This document shows, piece by piece, positions 21,348-28,108 of a stretch of 37,630 bases of DNA. The notes under the pieces are model-generated. The model worked only from the letters and a program-made list of their open reading frames with translations. It did no database searches and had not been told where the DNA came from. The position numbers and the translations under genes are program-made. This stretch comes from a virus, in the IMG/VR virus record IMGVR_UViG_3300038701_002263, positions 1-37,630 of that record; one strand, given 5' to 3'. The first letter of the stretch is position 1. Each line of letters begins with the position of its first letter.

Positions 21348-21731
21348 ATGAAAGCCCAAACTTCAACCCTCATCCCGATGACCGTCGCCACCGACTTCAC
21401 CGGCAACGAGGGAAAATTCATCAAGGCGGACGGCACCCTCGTCGACGGCACCACGGACGTGCCTTATGCCGTTGTTGACTCGGTCAACAGCGCCGACGGC
21501 CTGTCCATCACCGCGGAAGTCCTCGACGGAGCAGCCGGTCTCTCCTTTGTCAAGCTCGGCGGCACCGTTGCTGTCGGTGACTACCTGCTCACCAAAGCCG
21601 ACGCCACCGTCGAAAAATACACCACGCAGACCGACCGCGTCATCGTCGCCCGCGCCGCCGAAGCCGGTGACGCCGACGAACTCGTCCGCGCCTGTCTCAT
21701 CAGCCCGACCGACCAGCCAGCCGCGTCCTAA
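21348..21731 (+). CDS. DUF2190-like capsid decoration protein
   Basis: 127 aa, beta-rich: TSTLIPMTVATDFTGNEGKF, PYAVVDSVNSADGLSITAEV, SFVKLGGTVAVGDYLLTKAD, TDRVIVARAAEAGD. This matches the small capsid-stabilising proteins (DUF2190 type) that lie between protease and major capsid genes. Predicted as a head-surface trimer. The leader contains CCACTTTAAACCA, as does that of the capsid gene, hinting at shared expression control of two abundant proteins. Confidence 0.75.
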   Translation: MKAQTSTLIPMTVATDFTGNEGKFIKADGTLVDGTTDVPYAVVDSVNSADGLSITAEVLDGAAGLSFVKLGGTVAVGDYLLTKADATVEKYTTQTDRVIVARAAEAGDADELVRACLISPTDQPAAS

Positions 21732-21798
21732 CCTGACAGGAACACAAACACACTGACTGGAACCCGTATAAACACACACCACTTTAAACCATCCAAAA

Positions 21799-22875
21799 AT
21801 GAAATTTAAATCCAACACCAACGACCGCGACTGCCGCATCTTCTTCTACGGGATGCAGGCGCTCGCGCTCCTCCTCATCGTGCCCATGGTCGCCCTGGGC
21901 GTCATCGCCCTCAACGGCGGCAGCATCTCCGCCGGAGAGCTCACCCTCGGCTACGCCGTCGGCGGTGCCGCCGTCGATCCCCACCTGACCAGCTACTCGA
22001 AAGCATTCTCCCAGGATCTCGGCCGCGGTGTCGCGGACTTCCTCTGTCCGCGCGTCGATACCGGCGGCGTCGCCAACGGCCAGTATAAAATCTACTCGTC
22101 GAAAAATGACTTCCAGACCTACAACACCGAGCGAGCCATCGGCGGGGAAACCACAAGGATTATCTTCGGCCAGTCGGACGGCACCTACAATTGTAAGCCG
22201 CACGGCCTGGAGATCCCGATCGATGACTTCGAGGACGACATCGCCGGCGACCGCGCCACCCTGCACCGCGAGGCCAAGGCCCGGACGCTGATCTCCACCA
22301 GCGGACTCAGCTACCAGGCGCGCGTCAATGCCGCAGCCATCGCCAACGCCGGCACCATGACCAGCGGCGCGGGCGTTTGGTCGAACGCGGCGAAAAAGCC
22401 GATTGAGGAAATCGACGCCGAGATCCTCGCCATCCACGCGGCCACCGGGCTGCTCCCTAACCGTATGGTCATCGGCCTCGCCGCCTGGGCCGTGCTCAAA
22501 GAGCACGCGAACGTCATCAACCGTCTCCCCGGCGCGGATGTCGCCAACATGACGCTGCAGCGTCTCGCCAGTCTCCTGGTCAATCCGGACATCGAGATCC
22601 GTCTCGCCACCCTGACCAAGGACACGACGAAATTCGGCAAGGGCAAGTCCGGCACCGAGATGATCGGCGGCAACGTCCTCATCTTCTACGGCCAGGACAA
22701 CGCCAGCGAATACGATCCCTCCTACATGAAATGCTTCATGACCGGCTCGGAGAACATCGACAGCGTCGAGACCTACCGCGACGAAAAAGCATCGTCCGAC
22801 ATCCTCCGCGTCAAGTGGACGGAAGACATCGAAGTCACGGCTGCCGAGTGCAGCCGGAACATCGTCCTCAGCTAA
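21799..22875 (+). CDS. Major capsid protein with unusual hydrophobic N-terminus
   Basis: 358 aa. DPHLTSYSKAFSQDLGRGVA, FLCPRVDTGGVANGQYKIYS, CKPHGLEIPIDDFEDD, LISTSGLSYQ, NRMVIGLAAWAVLKEHANVI and IFYGQDNASEYDPSYMKCFM fit HK97-type capsid proteins of B3-like/Mu-like siphophages. Residues about 16-40 (FFYGMQALALLLIVPMVALG and on) form a transmembrane-like stretch before the usual start of the fold; it may be removed by the gpI-like protease. The order decoration then capsid fits the family. Confidence 0.85.
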   Translation: MKFKSNTNDRDCRIFFYGMQALALLLIVPMVALGVIALNGGSISAGELTLGYAVGGAAVDPHLTSYSKAFSQDLGRGVADFLCPRVDTGGVANGQYKIYSSKNDFQTYNTERAIGGETTRIIFGQSDGTYNCKPHGLEIPIDDFEDDIAGDRATLHREAKARTLISTSGLSYQARVNAAAIANAGTMTSGAGVWSNAAKKPIEEIDAEILAIHAATGLLPNRMVIGLAAWAVLKEHANVINRLPGADVANMTLQRLASLLVNPDIEIRLATLTKDTTKFGKGKSGTEMIGGNVLIFYGQDNASEYDPSYMKCFMTGSENIDSVETYRDEKASSDILRVKWTEDIEVTAAECSRNIVLS

Positions 22876-22911
22876 CCCGCCACCACCACTCGCTGCCAAC
22901 ATGCACCACCC

Positions 22912-22968
22912 GGAGCGGGAGCCGTCCGAAGGTTTCCCTTGTTTTTCCCCGAAGACAGCTCCCGCTCC
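22912..22968. repeat. Long-loop inverted repeat after the capsid gene
   Basis: GGAGCGGGAGC (22912-22922) and GCTCCCGCTCC (22958-22968) are perfect 11-bp arms with a 35-nt loop, resembling the REP stem. No T-tract follows. The 113-bp gap (22876-22988) has nothing else obvious; the structure could tune capsid mRNA decay or partial termination. Confidence 0.6.
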
Positions 22969-22988
22969 ACCTCTTTGAAAGTCCGATC

Positions 22989-23201
22989 ATGAACCACGCC
23001 ATCGCCGAGCTCACCATCCGCCGGGAAATCAACGAGACCAACGCCGTCCTCGAAAAAGACCCGGAACAAAAAAAACTCAACATCGCCATCGCCGCCAGTT
23101 GTGCCAAAGCCATCCGCGTCCTGGAAGACATCGAGCGACGATCCGCCGAACCCGAGCCGCCCCACGGCGAGGTCACAACCCTGCCGGAGTCTTCCCGCTG
23201 A
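22989..23201 (+). CDS. Small hypothetical protein
   Basis: 70 aa, MNHAIAELTIRREINETNAV, then KKLNIAIAASCAKAIRVLED, two helices of coiled-coil character and a Pro/Glu-rich tail. No family recognised. It sits between capsid and connector genes, where small connector-associated proteins are usual. Its stop codon TGA is contributed by the following heptamer array. Confidence 0.5.
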   Translation: MNHAIAELTIRREINETNAVLEKDPEQKKLNIAIAASCAKAIRVLEDIERRSAEPEPPHGEVTTLPESSR

Positions 23202-23225
23202 AAACTGAAAACTGAAAACTTTAAA
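23198..23225 (+). repeat. Heptamer array before the DUF1320-like gene
   Basis: Three CTGAAAA units and one CTTTAAA, contiguous, ending 5 nt before the ATG at 23231. Confidence 0.9.
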
Positions 23226-23230
23226 CTCCA

Positions 23231-23692
23231 ATGTGGATACCTTTCACAGAAGCCGAAGCGCTGACCGAACTCGCCGGCCCCGAGCTGGAATCCATCCTCG
23301 CCGCCGCGCTCGATGACACCCAGACGGCCTCCGGTCTCCTCGCCAAGCACACCACGCCCGTCGTCCGCATGATCCGCGGCTATGTCGCCGCCAACACGGA
23401 AAACCGCCTGCACGAGGAGGCGGAATACATCCCCGACGAGCTCGTCATCGCCGCCGGCCCGCTCATCATGCGCAGCATCATCACCCGCATTCCGACGATG
23501 CGACTCAGCGACGCCCGGAAGGACGAGGTCGAGTCCGCCGAAAAACTCCTGCGGGATGTCGCCGCCGGAAAAATGGCCGTCGCCCAGCCCGACAGCGATG
23601 AGGAGGCCGAGGAGATCCTAAAAACCCCGCAAGGCCCCGCCGTCACCGGACGCACCCGCCAATTCACCCGAACCCAGCAAAACGGAATCTAA
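23231..23692 (+). CDS. DUF1320-like head-tail connector (Mu gp36-like)
   Basis: 153 aa. The helical profile (SILAAALDDTQTASGLLAKH, VVRMIRGYVAANTENRLHEE, PDELVIAAGPLIMRSIITRI, SDARKDEVESAEKLLRDVAA, GKMAVAQPD) is that of gp36/DUF1320 adaptor proteins that extend the portal. The C-terminal tail is variable and basic. Position directly after the capsid block agrees with this. Confidence 0.7.
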   Translation: MWIPFTEAEALTELAGPELESILAAALDDTQTASGLLAKHTTPVVRMIRGYVAANTENRLHEEAEYIPDELVIAAGPLIMRSIITRIPTMRLSDARKDEVESAEKLLRDVAAGKMAVAQPDSDEEAEEILKTPQGPAVTGRTRQFTRTQQNGI

Positions 23693-23697
23693 AAACC

Positions 23698-23934
23698 ATG
23701 GCCTACGGAGATCAAAAAAAATACCGCTCCCGCCTCAACCTGTCCTTCCCGGAAAGTGACGACAAGAAGCGCTTCCTCGACTGGTTCCTGGAGCCCGACG
23801 AGGAACACCCCGACCGCGCCGGCGCCATCGCCGACTTCATCGAGCACCAGGCCGACAACGGCGGAGCCATCTACGACATGGAACGCGGATCTAAATCCGA
23901 CAACCAAAACGTCGACATCTACTTTGAAGACTAA
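23698..23934 (+). CDS. Small hypothetical head-tail region protein
   Basis: 78 aa, acidic: YGDQKKYRSRLNLSFPESDD, KRFLDWFLEPDEEHPDRAGA, IADFIEHQADNG, ending NVDIYFED. Not recognised. The leader ends AAAAACC-ATG. Its stop lies inside the first codons of the next gene, which begins at a TTG 11 bp earlier, so the two are coupled. Confidence 0.5.
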   Translation: MAYGDQKKYRSRLNLSFPESDDKKRFLDWFLEPDEEHPDRAGAIADFIEHQADNGGAIYDMERGSKSDNQNVDIYFED

Positions 23935-24283
23935 CACCCAGACACCAGACGCCCTTTCCCCGGAAGAGTTCCACCTCATCGAGTGGCTCCGGAAGATCGC
24001 GCACCGCTGGCAGGACAACGGCCTGCTGCCATCCTTTAAGATCCGCGCCGCCGCCACCATGCTCCGCATGCACTACCTGGCCGCCTGCCTCGGGCGGGAG
24101 GATCTGCCGCCCGTCCCGTCGGATGCCGTCCCGCTCCTCACCGAGTTCGGCCAAATGATCCACGACCAGGGCGCGGCCCTGACACCCATCCAAAGAATCG
24201 GCTGCCTGCTCTACCTGGAGAATACCCTCGAACAAATCCTCCGGGAGAAACCCGAATCCCCGAATTCCGAAGCACGAACATAA
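23924..24283 (+). CDS. Hypothetical connector-region protein with TTG start
   Basis: 119 aa from TTG-AAG-ACT (KTNTQTPDALSPEEFHLIEW). No ATG is available upstream without replacing the preceding gene's frame. Helical: LRKIAHRWQDNGLLPSFKIR, MLRMHYLAACLGREDLPPVP, LTEFGQMIHDQGAALTPIQR, GCLLYLENTLEQIL. The tail (REKPESPNSEART) is encoded by an AATCCGA-type heptamer stretch. Function unknown. The start context is shared with the next three head-tail genes. Confidence 0.55.
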   Translation: MKTNTQTPDALSPEEFHLIEWLRKIAHRWQDNGLLPSFKIRAAATMLRMHYLAACLGREDLPPVPSDAVPLLTEFGQMIHDQGAALTPIQRIGCLLYLENTLEQILREKPESPNSEART

Positions 24284-24300
24284 CCACCGTGGTGCGGGCG

Positions 24301-24335
24301 CTGAAAACTGCCAACTGAAAACTGCCAACTGAAAA
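24301..24335 (+). repeat. Five-unit heptamer array containing the presumed CTG start
   Basis: CTGAAAA, CTGCCAA, CTGAAAA, CTGCCAA, CTGAAAA in strict succession. The first unit places a TGA in the downstream gene's frame; the last unit's CTG is the first in-frame codon suitable for initiation close to the conserved protein sequence. Confidence 0.9.
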
Positions 24336-25240
24336 CTCAAACCACAGCCGCCTTCGACACAGCCGCCGCCCGCGGCATCCTGCCGAGCACGCTCTCCAGC
24401 CGGGAGCAGCGGGAGGCCTTTTCCGCCGACCTCCGCGCCCGCTCCGTCTTTCTGGCGCGCGGCAGTCACGCCGACTTCGTTTCCGCGCTCAAAAAAGCGG
24501 TCGAGGCCATCGTCTCCGGACAGAGCGACCGCGCCACCCGGCGCTGGCTCCTCGGTGAGCTGCTCGTCGATCTCGGCTACACCGCCGAGAACTCTTTCGG
24601 CCGGCCGGAAGACGCCGCCGTCCCGCCCGCTGTCGAGGGCTCCTTCCAGGATCTCCGCAGCCGCCGCCGGCTGGACTTCATCCTCGACACTCAGGCGGAG
24701 ATCCTGCGCGGCCACACCTACCGGGAGGCCGGCATGACCGCCGCCGAAATGTTCACCTTTCCCGCCTGGGAACTCATCCGCCGCTTCGACCGCAACGAGC
24801 CGCGCGACTGGATCGAACGCTGGCAGAGCGTCGGCGGAGAAATCCGCGAGGACGGCCGCATGATCGCTTTAAAGGTCGACCTCATCTGGGACGAGCTCGG
24901 CAGCAGCGGAAACTTCGACGACGCCCTCGACGTCAATCACGCACCCTTCGCGTTCAACTCCGGCATGCGCCAGCGCGCCGTCCCCCGGGAAGAATGCCTC
25001 CGCCTCGGCATGGAACTGCCGGAAACCCGAAGCCCGAATCCCGAAACCCGAATTTCAGACCCGCAGGAACTCCCGCCCGCCGTCCTGTCCGTCAAAAAAA
25101 TGGACGACGCCGTGCGGAAAAAACTCGCCACCCTCACCGAACTCAAAGACGGCCGCGCCGTCTACAAATCCAAACTCCAGCAACGCCTCGCCGACCTCCG
25201 GGCCCGGAAGGTGGAAAGGGAGGTGGCCGCAGCATCATGA
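24329..25240 (+). CDS. gpF/gp30-like minor head morphogenesis protein with CTG start
   Basis: 303 aa if started at CTG 24329. The frame is open from the TGA at 24302 but has no ATG, GTG or TTG before codon 136, although the upstream part is clearly coding (TTAAFDTAAARGILPSTLSS, then HADFVSALKKAVEAIVSGQS). The later part has the minor head protein pattern: SRRRLDFILDTQAEILRGHT, FPAWELIRRFDRNEPRDWIE, RWQSVGGEIREDGRMIALK, DLIWDEL and HAPFAFNSGMRQRAV. In Mu the F gene lies between portal and protease; here it follows the capsid. Residues about 232-243 are coded by a heptamer insertion. Confidence 0.7.
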   Translation: MKTQTTAAFDTAAARGILPSTLSSREQREAFSADLRARSVFLARGSHADFVSALKKAVEAIVSGQSDRATRRWLLGELLVDLGYTAENSFGRPEDAAVPPAVEGSFQDLRSRRRLDFILDTQAEILRGHTYREAGMTAAEMFTFPAWELIRRFDRNEPRDWIERWQSVGGEIREDGRMIALKVDLIWDELGSSGNFDDALDVNHAPFAFNSGMRQRAVPREECLRLGMELPETRSPNPETRISDPQELPPAVLSVKKMDDAVRKKLATLTELKDGRAVYKSKLQQRLADLRARKVEREVAAAS

Positions 25241-25428
25241 CCCTCACCCTCAACCTCTGGACAATCCTCGCCGCGCTCCTCTACCTGCAGGTCGGCGTCA
25301 TGCTGCTGCTCTGGGTGCAGGCGCAGACCGGCACCCGCGGCACCCTCAAAGCCCTGCGCATCGTCCTTTTCTGGATTCCGGAACTCCTCCTCTACCTCGC
25401 CGCCGCCATCGGCCCGCGCGAGTGGTAG
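25237..25428 (+). CDS. Small two-segment membrane protein
   Basis: 63 aa, MTLTLNLWTILAALLYLQVG and IVLFWIPELLLYLAAAIGPR, two hydrophobic segments with a short basic loop (TGTRGTLKALR). The ATG overlaps the previous stop (ATGA). A membrane protein amid head-tail genes is unusual; a holin-like or lysis-timing role is possible, not shown. Confidence 0.5.
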   Translation: MTLTLNLWTILAALLYLQVGVMLLLWVQAQTGTRGTLKALRIVLFWIPELLLYLAAAIGPREW

Positions 25429-25433
25429 CCCGT

Positions 25434-25468
25434 CTGAAAACTGCCAACTGAAAACTTCAAACTGAAAA
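25434..25468 (+). repeat. Heptamer array with in-frame CTG
   Basis: CTGAAAA, CTGCCAA, CTGAAAA, CTTCAAA, CTGAAAA. The last unit begins at the proposed start of the next gene (CTG-AAA-ACT). Confidence 0.9.
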
Positions 25469-26094
25469 CTCTAACCATCACCGCCAGCATCCGCGAGACA
25501 CCCGTCCTCGCCATCATGGCCGCCGGTTACACCGGCGAGCGGCGCGCCGGTCTGCACGCGCACATCGCGGCGCGGGAGCGGGAGCTTTTCCGCGAGCACC
25601 TCACGCTGCTGGCCGCCACACGCCACCGCACGGCGGACAGGCTCGGCGCATCCCCTACCGGATTTCTGGCCGGCGCGGCGGATTCCGTCGAGGCCCGTTC
25701 GGACGCTGCCGCCGCCGACATCCTCATCGGTGTGCCCGGGCTTGGACGCGCCTTTGCCGACCTGCACATCCGCGCGCGGAACGCCGGAGCCCTCACCATC
25801 CCCGTCCATGGAGACGCCTACGGCCGCCGGGCCGGAGAATTCGACGACCTCTTCATCTGGCGCGCCAAAAAAGAAGACGGAGACAGCGGCAGTTCCAAAG
25901 CCTTCCTCGCCCGGAAAGGCCCCGGCGACACGCTGGTGCTCATGTATGTCCTCCTCAAATCCGTCATCATCCCGCAAGACCGCAGCCTGCTCCCGAGCGA
26001 CGAGGAGATCACCCTCACCGCCGAGATCGGAGCCCTCGATTACCAGGAGCGTCTCGAAGCCGAGGCCGCCGCGCAGCGAAGCTCTGAAAACTAA
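25462..26094 (+). CDS. Putative virion morphogenesis/neck protein (Mu gpG-like position)
   Basis: 210 aa from CTG 25462, or 192 aa from ATG 25516. The segment before the ATG (KTLTITASIRETPVLAIMAA) continues the strand-plus-helix start usual in such proteins, so I prefer the CTG. Later features: AHIAARERELFREHLTLLAA, ILIGVPGLGRAFADLHIRAR, GALTIPVHGDAYGRRAGEFD and VLMYVLLKSVIIPQDRSLLP. The A-Y-G-R-R and V-x-x-P-Q-D motifs resemble neck or tail-completion proteins. Its stop (TAA) is formed by a CTAAAAA heptamer variant. Confidence 0.6.
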   Translation: MKTLTITASIRETPVLAIMAAGYTGERRAGLHAHIAARERELFREHLTLLAATRHRTADRLGASPTGFLAGAADSVEARSDAAAADILIGVPGLGRAFADLHIRARNAGALTIPVHGDAYGRRAGEFDDLFIWRAKKEDGDSGSSKAFLARKGPGDTLVLMYVLLKSVIIPQDRSLLPSDEEITLTAEIGALDYQERLEAEAAAQRSSEN

Positions 26095-26111
26095 AAACTG
26101 AAAACTTTAAA
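26084..26111 (+). repeat. Heptamer array between two tail-region genes
   Basis: CTGAAAA, CTAAAAA, CTGAAAA, CTTTAAA, then CGTC-ATG. The array overlaps the 3' end of the upstream gene and fills the intergenic gap. Confidence 0.88.
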
Positions 26112-26115
26112 CGTC

Positions 26116-26343
26116 ATGTTAAAGCGCCTCAAACAACTCTTTAAAAAGCCCGACGAAGCCCCGCCCGAGATCCGCGAGGTCGTCGAGCAGGCCCTCGCCG
26201 AACCGGCACCCGGCAAGCGCCGGAAATTCACCTGCCGCAACCGCCGCTGCCGGAAAGTCCTGGCCACCGACCCGCGCGGCCCCGTCCCGAAATGCTGCGG
26301 CCTCCGCATGACCTACAGCGGCCGCATCACCGTCTCCGCCTGA
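26116..26343 (+). CDS. Small zinc-ribbon-like protein
   Basis: 75 aa. A basic N-terminus (MLKRLKQLFKKPDEAPPEI) precedes a Cys-rich unit: KFTCRNRRCRKVLATDPRG, VPKCCGLRMTYSGRI, with CxxxxC and CC pairs that could bind one zinc ion. Mu encodes a zinc-binding translational regulator (Com), but this protein is not clearly similar and lies elsewhere. Nucleic-acid binding is a guess. Confidence 0.5.
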   Translation: MLKRLKQLFKKPDEAPPEIREVVEQALAEPAPGKRRKFTCRNRRCRKVLATDPRGPVPKCCGLRMTYSGRITVSA

Positions 26344-26344
26344 T

Positions 26345-26365
26345 CTGAAAACTGAAAACTGAAAA
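26345..26365 (+). repeat. CTGAAAA array before the tail terminator gene
   Basis: Three exact CTGAAAA units followed by CTTCAAC and the TTG start. The last CTG is in frame with the gene. Confidence 0.9.
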
Positions 26366-26373
26366 CTTCAACT

Positions 26374-26853
26374 TTGTCCCAATACAACGACATCAAAGAC
26401 GCCCTCGTCACCGCCATCCAGGCGCTGACGCCGTTCTCCGACTCCACGAAAGTCACCGTCCGCAATGACAAGGCGCGCATCCTCACCAGTGAGATCGCCA
26501 CCATGATCGCAAAAGTCAACACGCACGCCGTCCTTGTCACCCTCCTGGCCGGGGAAAACATCACGCAAAACGGCAGCGTCATCGACCGGCCCATCGACGT
26601 CCTTTTCCCCGTCGTTACCATCTGGAGCAATCCGCTCGTCATGGGAGCCAACTACACCCCGCAGCTCGACCTCGTGGAGACCCTGCGCGCCCCCGCCGGC
26701 CCCGGCGACGGCAGCGGCGGCCTGCACGGCCTCACACTTCCCGGCTTCCAGAAAACCTCCCACGATCAGCGCCTCAACTACCAGCGCTGGGCCGAGACAC
26801 CCGACCCGGAATTCCTCGTCCACGCGGTGACCTTCCGCATGGAACTCGAATAA
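26374..26853 (+). CDS. Putative tail terminator (Mu gp37/DUF1834-like)
   Basis: 159 aa from TTG (CTG 26359 is also in frame). YNDIKDALVTAIQALTPFSD, KARILTSEIATMIAKVNTHA, VLVTLLAGENI, IDVLFPVVTIWSNPL and LVETLRAPAGPGDGSGGLHG, ending HAVTFRMELE, follow the helix-then-strands layout of DUF1834 proteins that cap the tail tube. It lies just before the tail tube gene, as expected. Confidence 0.65.
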   Translation: MSQYNDIKDALVTAIQALTPFSDSTKVTVRNDKARILTSEIATMIAKVNTHAVLVTLLAGENITQNGSVIDRPIDVLFPVVTIWSNPLVMGANYTPQLDLVETLRAPAGPGDGSGGLHGLTLPGFQKTSHDQRLNYQRWAETPDPEFLVHAVTFRMELE

Positions 26854-26897
26854 CTGACAATACCTAAAAAATTCATCCACTAACCAACTAGAAAACC

Positions 26898-27440
26898 ATG
26901 GCATCCAACTACGCATCCGTTATCGGAGCTCACGCTTACTTCCTGCGCGACGGCCAGACCGTCGACTCCGTCACCGTCTCCTCATCCGTCAAACCCGACG
27001 TCGATCCGGAGAGCAACTGGACGGATGATTCCCTCGGGATCATCAACAGCTTCCAGCCCATCGTCAATCAGCAGACCGAGGAAATCTGGGGCTCCTCACC
27101 CGCCATCATGGAGCGCCAGGACATCATCGTCAAGCGCAAGCAGTTCGACTGCGTGCTCGGCCTGGAACAGGTCAATCACAACGTCTTCGACATGCTGCTC
27201 GGAGCCACCGCCAACGCCGCCTCCTTCGTCCCCGGCGGACAAAACACCCCGGTGAAAGGCTGGCTGAAAGTCCAGCTCTACCGCCAGCCCTCCAGCCTCA
27301 TCAGCGTCTTTGACCTCTGGTGCGTCCTGGAGACACAGGGCAATCCGACCATGACCAAAGGCCAGGTCTTCCGCCCGTCCATCATCGCCAAAGGCATGAG
27401 CAACGCGCTCAACACCGGTCTGAAACAAAACCTGTCCTGA
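26898..27440 (+). CDS. Major tail tube protein
   Basis: 180 aa. ASVIGAHAYFLRDGQTVDSV, GIINSFQPIVNQQTEEIWGS, VKRKQFDCVLGLEQVNHNVF, GWLKVQLYRQPSSLISVFDL, beta-rich as in siphovirus tail tubes. It lies between tail terminator and tail surface genes. There is no sheath gene in the window, so the tail should be non-contractile. Leader contains one CTGACAA and ends GAAAACC-ATG. Confidence 0.65.
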   Translation: MASNYASVIGAHAYFLRDGQTVDSVTVSSSVKPDVDPESNWTDDSLGIINSFQPIVNQQTEEIWGSSPAIMERQDIIVKRKQFDCVLGLEQVNHNVFDMLLGATANAASFVPGGQNTPVKGWLKVQLYRQPSSLISVFDLWCVLETQGNPTMTKGQVFRPSIIAKGMSNALNTGLKQNLS

Positions 27441-27441
27441 T

Positions 27442-27469
27442 CTGAAAACTGACAACTGAAAACTGACAA
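27442..27469 (+). repeat. Heptamer array before the LRR-like gene
   Basis: CTGAAAA, CTGACAA, CTGAAAA, CTGACAA in alternation, starting just after the tail tube stop codon and ending 12 nt before the next ATG. Confidence 0.9.
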
Positions 27470-27481
27470 CTCTCCCGTAAA

Positions 27482-28078
27482 ATGCCTGACGATCCTGAAA
27501 TCCTCACCGCGCCCGGCACCGCGGCCTCCCCCTCCGCTCCGGAGGATCTGGCCGCGCCCGGCACCGCGGCCTCCCCCTCCGATCCGGAGGATCTGGCCGC
27601 GCCCGCGGCGGCCGCGTCTCCCGATCCGCCGGAAAGTCTCGGCAGCGTGTCGGCATCCGCCACCGATGACAACGTCGCCGTGACCATCACTGTGACCATC
27701 GCCAACCCCGCCGTCGGTCAGGCATCGGACGCGGCCGATGAGTTGCGCTTAACCGAAGACATGGGAGCGGCCACCACCTTTGCCGTGCCGGATGTCGTCA
27801 CCTACCACTTCCGGGACTGGGTCGGCATCAATACCCTGAACTTGCCGGACGCCGCGCGTGTCGTCCGTATTACCAACTGCCCGCCCGCCCTGTCGGAAGT
27901 GTTCCTCAGGGGCACGGCCATGAATGAGGCCGCCGTCCTCGATTTCATCGGGGATCTGCCCGACCGCAGCGCCACCACCGCTGGGGAGATTGATTTCTCA
28001 GAATCCGTCTCCTTTTCCGGGGGCGTCACCACCGCCATCCAGGACGCCCTGGACGCCAAAAATTGGGATCTCCCATAA
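27482..28078 (+). CDS. Tail-associated protein: Pro/Ala tandem repeats plus LRR-like part
   Basis: 198 aa. Residues 10-54 are tandem 15-residue repeats (APGTAASPSAPEDLA type), forming a flexible linker. A beta segment (SVSASATDDNVAVTITVTIA) follows, then FRDWVGINTLNLPDAARVVR, ITNCPPALSEVFLRGT and AVLDFIGDLPD, which resemble two or three leucine-rich-repeat turns. No known phage family. It lies upstream of a protease and a lectin-like gene in the tail block and is likely a surface or fibre component. Confidence 0.5.
   Translation: MPDDPEILTAPGTAASPSAPEDLAAPGTAASPSDPEDLAAPAAAASPDPPESLGSVSASATDDNVAVTITVTIANPAVGQASDAADELRLTEDMGAATTFAVPDVVTYHFRDWVGINTLNLPDAARVVRITNCPPALSEVFLRGTAMNEAAVLDFIGDLPDRSATTAGEIDFSESVSFSGGVTTAIQDALDAKNWDLP
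27509..27643 (+). repeat. 45-bp in-frame tandem repeat, three copies
   Basis: Copies at 27509-27553 and 27554-27598 are almost identical (15 codons, APGTAASPS[AD]PEDLA); a third, diverged copy (APAAAASPDPPESLG) follows to 27643. Copy number could vary by slippage. Confidence 0.85.
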
Positions 28079-28108
28079 TAAAACCCCACCACACCATCCT
28101 GACCTAAG

